Source of the DNA: Rhodothermales bacterium
GTDB lineage: Bacteria > Bacteroidota > Rhodothermia > Rhodothermales > UBA10348
DNA length: 11,652 bases
NCBI GenBank assembly: GCA_013003255.1
Contig: JABDJZ010000606.1
Location: forward strand, 1-11,652
Direction: 5' to 3'
Shown here in pieces: positions 6,697-11,652 of the stretch (its first letter is position 1; the number at the start of each line of letters is the position of its first letter). A program made the position numbers and the translations under genes. The notes beneath the pieces were generated by a model, which worked only from the letters and a program-made list of their open reading frames with translations, was not told the origin of the DNA and made no database searches.

Positions 6697-6734
6697 TATA
6701 TCGCGATTCCGGGGCCGTATATTGAAGATTGCGG
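6697..6734 (+). promoter_or_regulatory. Imperfect direct repeat upstream of pspA (candidate promoter/regulator site)
   Basis: TATAT at 6697-6701 recurs at 6718-6722, and GATTCCGG at 6705-6712 recurs as GATTGCGG at 6727-6734. The copies are thus spaced 21-22 bp apart, about two helical turns, in the 123-bp gap before pspA. The second TATATT (6718-6723) could serve as a -10 element, but no good -35 is present. No sigma54 -24/-12 signature of the E. coli psp type is seen. Tandem activator or repressor sites are a reasonable inference, not shown. Confidence 0.35.
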
Positions 6735-6765
6735 ATTCCCGCAGGTAAACCAAGATCCAGAGACT

Positions 6766-7536
6766 ATGTCGGTTTGGTCACGTTTCAAGCGACTCATGAA
6801 GTCCATCTTCGGCGGAGCGATCTCGTCGCTTGAAGACCCGAAGCTGATCCTCGAACAGAACATCCGGGAACTGAATGATCAGGTCCCCAAGATGAACGAG
6901 AACATCGCGACGGTGAAGGCCAACGTGATGCTGCTTCAGAAAGAGCACAAGAAGTACAAGTCAGAGGTCACCGACCTCACGTCAAAGATCAAGGCCGGAA
7001 TTCAGGCAGGTCGCGACGATATCGCCGAGCGCTATGCGCTGCGTCTGCAGGGTGTAAAGGAGAGCATGGCCCGGACGGAGGAGCAGCTCACCTACGCGTC
7101 CGCGGCTTATGACAAGGCGCTGCAGGTCAAGAAGGCATTCATGCGCGAGAAGGAGCGCAAGATCGCTGAGGCCAAGGAAGCCCTCCGCGCGCACGAGCGT
7201 GCCAAGTGGCAGTCCAAGGTGGCCGATACGCTTGAGAGCTTCGAGGTCACGGGCATTGATCAGACTCACGATGAGATGATCAACCGGATCCAGGAGCAGA
7301 CGGCCAAGAACGAGGCCCGCATGGAAATGGCGCTGGACTCCATCGATACGCAGGCACTGCAGATCGAGGAGGACGCGGAGAAGATTCGCGCTTCCGAGCT
7401 GGTCAAGCAGTTCAAGCTCGAGATGGGCGTCGGCGATACCAGCGCCGCCCAGGGCGAGCCCGAGCTGGAGGTCCCCGAGGCCGAGGTTGAGGCCGGTTCC
7501 AAGACCATCGGCAAGCAACGGTCCCGGACTGACTAG
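6766..7536 (+). CDS. pspA: PspA/IM30-family membrane-maintenance protein
   Basis: The 256-aa protein is almost entirely helical and charged, with the ESCRT-III-like PspA/Vipp1 layout. An amphipathic N-terminal helix (SVWSRFKRLMKSIFGGAI) precedes the conserved E23-D24-P25 turn of SLEDPKLILEQNIRELNDQ. Long coiled-coil helices follow to about residue 220, ending in an acidic, Ala/Glu-rich tail (225-245) and a basic end containing KTIGK (246-250). Family members bind damaged inner membrane, form large rings or rods, and help keep the membrane sealed under stress. There is no pspBC or pspF gene in this window, so regulation differs from E. coli. The ATG at 6766 gives the amphipathic helix directly at the N-terminus, as expected. 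It is the first gene of a run with small gaps. Residues 153-250 resemble the next gene, which suggests duplication. Confidence 0.9.
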   Translation: MSVWSRFKRLMKSIFGGAISSLEDPKLILEQNIRELNDQVPKMNENIATVKANVMLLQKEHKKYKSEVTDLTSKIKAGIQAGRDDIAERYALRLQGVKESMARTEEQLTYASAAYDKALQVKKAFMREKERKIAEAKEALRAHERAKWQSKVADTLESFEVTGIDQTHDEMINRIQEQTAKNEARMEMALDSIDTQALQIEEDAEKIRASELVKQFKLEMGVGDTSAAQGEPELEVPEAEVEAGSKTIGKQRSRTD

Positions 7537-7565
7537 CCGTTTCACCGTACCACTCGGCACCCCCC

Positions 7566-8051
7566 GTGACACCTGAAGAATACCAACGGCTCAAGGAAGC
7601 CGAAAAGGAGCATCTCCGGTCTCTTCGCAAACTGAAGCAGACCGTTCGGAGCCTTCAGCGTCAGAAGAAGCTGTCGGACGCCGTTGAGAACGTGACCATC
7701 AAGCCCATGGAGGCCTTGAATGATCACGATGCGTTGGTGCAGGAACTGGCCATGGAAACGGCCCGGAATGAGGCCCGCCTTGATGTGGCCCTGGAGTCCA
7801 TTTCGCAAAGCTCCTCGGACAGCCCATCCAAGGAACGCGAGATCGACGCGGAGCACGAGCAAGCCATTCGCAAGGCCAAGGCGGCAGAACTGGTGCGGCG
7901 CCTTCGTAGTCAGGTGGACGCCGGTGAGTCCGGTGCGGCACCCCCAAAGCCCTCGGCCCGGGATGCGGCACCCGAGGATTCGGGCCTCGAAAAGCCCAAA
8001 TCGAATCCCGGTGCGCTTCCTGAGAAGACCATCGGCCGGATGAAGCGCTGA
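7566..8051 (+). CDS. Small coiled-coil protein resembling the C-terminal half of the adjacent PspA
   Basis: I do not recognise a named family for this 161-aa protein, but it is visibly related to the PspA encoded just upstream. RNEAR (67-71) followed by ALESI (75-79) matches KNEAR (181-185) and ALDSI (189-193) of PspA; AAELVRR (106-112) matches ASELVKQ; and KTIGR (154-158) near the end matches KTIGK. Residues 1-37 are a basic/acidic helix rich in Lys, Arg and Glu, and 120-152 are a Pro/Ala-rich linker. The PspA amphipathic membrane helix and EDP turn are missing. The start is GTG 7566, since the first in-frame ATG (codon 48) would cut into the conserved part. The stop overlaps the next start by one base (TGATG). 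It may cap, adapt or inhibit PspA assemblies, which is inference. Confidence 0.8.
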   Translation: MTPEEYQRLKEAEKEHLRSLRKLKQTVRSLQRQKKLSDAVENVTIKPMEALNDHDALVQELAMETARNEARLDVALESISQSSSDSPSKEREIDAEHEQAIRKAKAAELVRRLRSQVDAGESGAAPPKPSARDAAPEDSGLEKPKSNPGALPEKTIGRMKR

Positions 8052-8914
8052 TGGCTGACCCGCAGATCAACTACACCAAGGAGGCCTTCCTCCACCCCTG
8101 GAACCTCACGTTCCTGATTGTCTCGATGCTGTCGGCCTTCAGCATCAGCTCCTTCGTGGGCCCATCGCCGCTTTTCGAGACCATCCTGCTGTTCGCGGCG
8201 GCGATGGAACTGATTTATCTGGGCTATATGCCCCGGCAGGAGCGGTTCAAGCGTGCCGTCAAGTCACGACGCGCACTCGAACACGCCAAGCCGCCGAGTC
8301 AGAAGGAAATCTTCCAGCACCTGACCAAGCACAGTCAGCGCCGGTACGCGCGGCTGAGAAAGCTGGAAAAGGAAATCCGGGCCAACTACCGCAAGCTGTC
8401 CTATGCCTCCCAGGGCATGCTGGACAGCCACCTCAAGAAGGTCAACACGCTGCTGGATTCGTACCTGAACCTCTTGTACCAGAAGGAACGGTACGAGTAC
8501 ACCACACACTCGTCCACGGAGGCCGAAGTGGTTCGGGCCATCGAGGCCCTGCGCGTGGACATGGAGGATGACTCGGATCGCGTGCGCGCCATCAAGATGC
8601 GGCGGATGCGGATCCTGGAGCAGCGTCTGGAGCGCTCCAAGAAGGGGCAGGAGAACCTCGAAATCATCGAGGCACAGATGGAGACCATCGAGGACGTGGT
8701 TCTCTACATCCACGAACAGTCCTTGACGCTTCGGAATCCGGAAGAGATCTCGTTCCAGTTGGACACGCTGCTGACAGAGGTTGAAGAGACCCAGAGCTCC
8801 GTGGAAGAACTGGAGGCCGTCTTTGCCAACCCCACGGACCTCCTGTCGGATCTGGATACTTTTGAGGCTCCCACCCCGGAGTCCACCGCTGACCGTACCC
8901 GCGAGGGTGCGTGA
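8051..8914 (+). CDS. Two-TM membrane-anchored coiled-coil protein of unknown family
   Basis: This 287-aa protein has a short N-terminal region, then two hydrophobic helices (about 18-36 and 41-59) forming a hairpin. The basic stretch RQERFKRAVKSRR follows, which by the positive-inside rule puts both termini in the cytoplasm. Residues 80-260 are highly charged and heptad-like, consistent with one or more long coiled coils, and the tail (260-287) is acidic and Thr/Pro/Glu-rich. No catalytic motif is visible and I cannot name a family. Its start overlaps the stop of the PspA-like gene by one base, so the two are translationally coupled. Position and architecture suggest a membrane docking partner for the PspA pair, a role played by unrelated small proteins (PspB/PspC) in enterobacteria. 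That role is inferred from context only. Confidence 0.85.
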   Translation: MADPQINYTKEAFLHPWNLTFLIVSMLSAFSISSFVGPSPLFETILLFAAAMELIYLGYMPRQERFKRAVKSRRALEHAKPPSQKEIFQHLTKHSQRRYARLRKLEKEIRANYRKLSYASQGMLDSHLKKVNTLLDSYLNLLYQKERYEYTTHSSTEAEVVRAIEALRVDMEDDSDRVRAIKMRRMRILEQRLERSKKGQENLEIIEAQMETIEDVVLYIHEQSLTLRNPEEISFQLDTLLTEVEETQSSVEELEAVFANPTDLLSDLDTFEAPTPESTADRTREGA

Positions 8915-8942
8915 CTCTCCCCTCCAAACGCCAAGCGACTAC

Positions 8943-9722
8943 ATGGAGTTTGAAACCCTCCTCCTAGAGGTTTCTGGGAACGTGGCCACGGTTACCATCA
9001 ACCGGCCCGAGAAACTGAATGCCCTCAACGCCCAGGTCCTCGATGACCTGGATGCCTGCTTTACAGCATTGGGCAAGAACGACGAGGTCCGTGCCGTAGT
9101 GCTGACCGGTGCCGGCGAGAAGGCCTTCGTGGCCGGGGCCGACATCACGCAGTTCAAGCAGCTGGATGCTGATACGGCCGCGTCCTTTGCGCGCCGGGGC
9201 CAGGATGTATTCAACCGGATTGAGCAACTGGGCAAGCCCGTCATTGCGGCCATCAACGGGTTCGCACTGGGTGGAGGCTGCGAGATTGCCATCGCATGCC
9301 ATATTCGGATTGCCTCGTCCAATGCGCGCCTTGGACAGCCTGAGGTAGGCCTGGGGCTCATGTGCGGGTACGGCGGAACGCAGCGACTTCCCCGCATTGT
9401 CGGATTGGGCAACGCACTCGAGTTGCTGACAACCGGTGCGCACGTCACTGCCGAGCGGGCACATCAAATGGGCCTCGTCAACCAGGTGGTGGAGCCCGGT
9501 GAGGCACTCACGGCCGCCACCAAAATGGCGGTGGGCATTGCGCGCCAGGCACCGATGGGCGTTCGCCTCAGCCTGGAAGCGGCTCTGGCGACGGATGCCC
9601 GTCTGACCGAAGGACTGGCATTGGAAGCCTCCTTGTTCGGAAAGACGTTTGAGACAGAAGACCTTGTTGAAGGCGTTTCGGCGTTCCTCGAACGTCGAAA
9701 ACCTGACTTTAAGGGACGCTGA
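8943..9722 (+). CDS. Enoyl-CoA hydratase/isomerase family (crotonase)
   Basis: This 259-aa protein has the full crotonase fold signature. The start of the fold is VATVTINRPEKLNALN, the oxyanion-hole segments are FVAGADI and ALGGG, and both glutamates used for hydration are present: E114 (GGGCE) and E134 (GQPEVGLG), equivalent to E144 and E164 of rat mitochondrial enoyl-CoA hydratase. GGTQRLPRIVG follows and the C-terminus ends ERRKPDFKGR. The usual IPG before the GGTQRL block is replaced by LMCGYGG, a minor change. The likely reaction is hydration of trans-2-enoyl-CoA in beta-oxidation or a short-chain (crotonyl-CoA) pathway; chain length cannot be told. ATG 8943 was chosen because upstream in-frame sequence back to 8781 lies inside the preceding gene and has no family resemblance. 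It sits 28 bp after the coiled-coil gene and 5 bp before the next start. Confidence 0.93.
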   Translation: MEFETLLLEVSGNVATVTINRPEKLNALNAQVLDDLDACFTALGKNDEVRAVVLTGAGEKAFVAGADITQFKQLDADTAASFARRGQDVFNRIEQLGKPVIAAINGFALGGGCEIAIACHIRIASSNARLGQPEVGLGLMCGYGGTQRLPRIVGLGNALELLTTGAHVTAERAHQMGLVNQVVEPGEALTAATKMAVGIARQAPMGVRLSLEAALATDARLTEGLALEASLFGKTFETEDLVEGVSAFLERRKPDFKGR

Positions 9723-9727
9723 CGCCG

Positions 9728-11005
9728 GTGTACGCGATCCTGATCCTCATCGCACTCGCCTTGAGTGCCTTCTTCTCCGGCTCGGAGATCGCGTATGTAA
9801 CTGCCAATCGCCTCCGCGTGGAAGTGGTGGCCCGCCGTGGTGGGGTGGCCGGTCCCATCGTTCAGCGGTTCCTAAAGGATCCCACGACGCTCCTAACCAC
9901 GACCCTGGTTGGCAACAACCTGGCGCTGGTGGTCTACTCCACGCTTCTGGCGTTCTACCTGGAGCCACCGGTCGCCGGCATGCTTGGCCAGATCGACGCA
10001 CTCAGCGCCGGCGCCGTTGAGGTCCTGGTCCTGGTTGTGCAGACCCTGATCGGCTCGGCTGTGGTCCTGGTGTTTGGCGAGATCATCCCGAAGAGCGTCA
10101 TGCGCCAGGTTGCCAGCCAGGCTGTCTTCTGGCTGGCCGTCCCGCTACGGGTATTCTACTTCTTCCTGCTGCCACTGATCAAGATTGCCGGTCTGGTGGC
10201 GACGGTCTTGATCCGTTTCGCGAGTGGCGATGACACCTCCTTCTCGGGTTTCATTCGGCGTGACTTCGAGTTGATGATCGAGGAGAGCAAGCTGAGCGGC
10301 GAACTGGATCTCGACGAGGAAGAGACCGCGCTACTGTCCAACGTGTTCGCCATGAGTTCCATCCGGGTGAAGGAGTCCATGGTCCCGCGCACGGAGATCG
10401 CGGCGGTCGAGGAGAACGCCAGCCTTCAAGATGTGCTGGCCCAGTTCGTGGAGACAGGACTCTCGAAAATGCCTGTCTACCGGGAGAACATTGATCAGAT
10501 TATCGGCGTGGTGTTCGCACACGATCTGTTTGGGGAGCCCAAGTCGATGGCCGAAATGATGCGGGAGGCCACATTCATTCCGGAGAACAAGCTCTCAAAA
10601 GATCAGCTCCGCGATTTCCTGGAGGCCAAGACCTCCATCGCCATCGTGATTGATGAGTACGGCGGGACGGCCGGGCTGGTCACCGCCGAAGACCTGCTTG
10701 AGGAGCTGTTCGGTGACATTCAGGACGAGTTTGACACCGAGGCTCATATCATCCGCCGGGAAGATGATGACACCTTCGTGGTGGCAGGGCGGCTGGAGTT
10801 GGACCACCTCGGAGAGCAGACCGGCTGGGAACTGGCCGAGGGGGATTACGAGACCGTGGCTGGATTCCTGATTGATCGGTTGGGGACGATCCCGGAACCA
10901 AAGGACGTGATCGAGGAGGAGGGATTCCGGTTCACCATCCTCGAAGCGACGGCCAGCCGGATTGACCTCGTCCGAATGGAACGCCTCGACGGCTGGGGCG
11001 GGTAG
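9728..11005 (+). CDS. CNNM/CorC (hemolysin-family) membrane protein with DUF21, CBS pair and CorC_HlyC domains
   Basis: This is a 425-aa inner-membrane protein with the standard domain order. The DUF21/CNNM membrane domain (about 2-170) has FFSGSEIAYVTANRLRVE, GNN at 62-64 and GEIIPK at 117-122. A linker and CBS pair (about 215-335) follow, with MVPRTEI, KMPVYRENIDQIIGVVFAHDL and VIDEYGGTAGLVTAEDLLEELFGDI. The C-terminal CorC_HlyC domain (about 345-421) contains VAGRLELDHL and YETVAGFLIDRLG. Proteins of this family act in Mg2+ (or Na+/Mg2+, Co2+) transport or its control; the hemolysin label is historical. In gliding Bacteroidota the GldE protein belongs to the same superfamily, but no other gliding gene is present here. 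The start is GTG 9728, which places the first TM helix at the N-terminus. The gap from the crotonase gene is 5 bp, supporting one transcript. Confidence 0.92.
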   Translation: MYAILILIALALSAFFSGSEIAYVTANRLRVEVVARRGGVAGPIVQRFLKDPTTLLTTTLVGNNLALVVYSTLLAFYLEPPVAGMLGQIDALSAGAVEVLVLVVQTLIGSAVVLVFGEIIPKSVMRQVASQAVFWLAVPLRVFYFFLLPLIKIAGLVATVLIRFASGDDTSFSGFIRRDFELMIEESKLSGELDLDEEETALLSNVFAMSSIRVKESMVPRTEIAAVEENASLQDVLAQFVETGLSKMPVYRENIDQIIGVVFAHDLFGEPKSMAEMMREATFIPENKLSKDQLRDFLEAKTSIAIVIDEYGGTAGLVTAEDLLEELFGDIQDEFDTEAHIIRREDDDTFVVAGRLELDHLGEQTGWELAEGDYETVAGFLIDRLGTIPEPKDVIEEEGFRFTILEATASRIDLVRMERLDGWGG

Positions 11006-11072
11006 CAGGGGCGGAGCGCCTATCCCAAGGCTACGGCCGCAGGGCCCACCACGCCTCGCAGGAGCGAGAACC

Positions 11073-11652
11073 CTACTGGCTGATAAACGCCCTGACCAGG
11101 TTTACGTGCGTGTTGACCACGTCGACCAATCCGAGCTTCTCAAGGCGCTGCCCCGGCATCTCAGGAAGACCCGGCGGTGATACGCGGCCCATCCAGAGCT
11201 CCATCTTGTCGCGCAGGGCACGGGGACCTACCAGTCGTCCTCCCGGGAAGTGCGCTTCGTAGAAGGAAAGCTTTCGGCCGATGCGCTGATAGCTGGCGGC
11301 CTGGGCGTCCGTGACCTCCTCCAGGCTCTCGGAGGTGCCCTGACCGATGATCTGGGTTCCCACCATGTAGTCCCGAAAGGTCAGCGTCAGCGAGAGCAAC
11401 GCTCCCGAAGCAGCGGCGTCCTCCCGGAGACTTCTCGAGGTCACCACGGACAGCAGGGCCAGGGTCTCCTCGGCCACAAGCTCGGCGTCGGCGTCCGGAA
11501 TTGATGCGACGATGACGCCGGCCACGTGTTGTGCCGTTGTGATGGCGCCCAGCGTCGCGAACGCGGTGAGGCTGGCCAGCCGCTCGGCCGGGTCAGGGGC
11601 GCTCGCCTCGACTGGCGCCGTGCCCGCCTCGACCGGGTCAGGTGCTCCGCTC
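11073..11652 (-). CDS. Unrecognised protein, 5' end cut by window edge
   Basis: From the TAG at 11073-11075 the frame stays open to the right edge, giving 192 residues with no clear start. A GTG at 11525 exists, but the frame continues upstream with the same codon character, so the true start is probably outside the window. The visible N-terminal part is Pro/Ala/Glu-rich with a repeated APDP element (APDPVEAGTAPVEASAPDPAE). This is typical of a linker after a signal or lipoprotein peptide, so export is a reasonable inference. A mostly helical region follows, then SYQRIGRKLSFYEAHFPGGRLVGP and WMGRVSPPGLPEMPGQRLEKLG, ending NLVRAFISQ. I recognise no family or catalytic motif. It is convergent with the CNNM gene, 67 bp away, with no strong terminator between them. 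Confidence 0.6.
   Translation of the reverse strand, partial: SGAPDPVEAGTAPVEASAPDPAERLASLTAFATLGAITTAQHVAGVIVASIPDADAELVAEETLALLSVVTSRSLREDAAASGALLSLTLTFRDYMVGTQIIGQGTSESLEEVTDAQAASYQRIGRKLSFYEAHFPGGRLVGPRALRDKMELWMGRVSPPGLPEMPGQRLEKLGLVDVVNTHVNLVRAFISQ

Noticed and set aside
6690..6745. Sigma54-type promoter before pspA, as in E. coli.
   Set aside because: No GG-N10-GC element with correct spacing was found in the interval.
6982..7572. Leu/Gly/Asp-rich minus-strand open frame opposite pspA.
   Set aside because: Its composition is what the reverse complement of a Lys/Glu-rich coiled-coil gene gives; no motif or start signal.
8781..8942. Upstream extension of the crotonase frame.
   Set aside because: It overlaps the 3' part of the coiled-coil gene and encodes an Arg/Pro-rich stretch unlike any crotonase; the family start is at 8943.
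9728..11005. Calling the CNNM protein GldE of the gliding machinery.
   Set aside because: It is in the same superfamily, but no other gliding gene is in the window and the domain order is common to all CorC/hemolysin-family proteins.
11006..11072. Bidirectional terminator between the convergent genes (GGCG-gag-CGCC at 11010-11020; CTCG/CGAG at 11055-11068).
   Set aside because: The stems are only 4 bp and no T-runs follow on either strand.

Overview
The window looks like chromosomal DNA from a GC-rich bacterium of the Bacteroidota/Rhodothermota type, related to Rhodothermus and Salinibacter. Three things point that way: a fused gamma-alpha 2-oxoacid:ferredoxin oxidoreductase with its beta subunit, a short ribosomal protein L31 without zinc cysteines, and the near absence of strong Shine-Dalgarno sequences. 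This placement is inferred from protein character, since no rRNA or phylogenetic marker search was possible. No tRNA, rRNA, CRISPR array, insertion sequence or phage gene was seen.

Left block (1-1731, minus strand): a UbiA-family membrane prenyltransferase is followed by a BtpA/SgcQ-family protein cut by the left edge. The gap between them holds a perfect 8-bp GC-rich inverted repeat. The prenyltransferase is divergent from korA. The short divergent interval holds an 8-bp inverted repeat that looks like an operator and, just before the korA start, a 7-bp GC stem.

Central block (1818-6642, plus strand): korA and korB overlap by 8 bp and encode 2-oxoglutarate (2-oxoacid):ferredoxin oxidoreductase, a reductive/oxidative TCA-type enzyme. 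KorB carries an unusual N-terminal extension of about 88 residues built from ten-residue LPPGK repeats with nine PPG motifs. Next come rpmE (zinc-free L31) with a likely terminator, and then a thymidine/pyrimidine-nucleoside phosphorylase.

Right block (6766-11005, plus strand): a five-gene run with very small gaps that reads as one operon. It encodes a PspA/IM30 membrane-maintenance protein, a small protein that is visibly a paralogue of the PspA C-terminal half, a two-TM coiled-coil membrane protein of unknown family, an enoyl-CoA hydratase and a CNNM/CorC-type membrane protein. The first three are the best candidate here for an undescribed system: a PspA-type (ESCRT-III-like) envelope-stress module with a dedicated truncated paralogue and a membrane anchor. 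The fatty acyl-CoA enzyme and the ion-transport-type protein fit a membrane-homeostasis theme, but the functional link is inference.

Right edge (11073-11652, minus strand): the 3' part of an unrecognised, probably exported protein, convergent with the operon.
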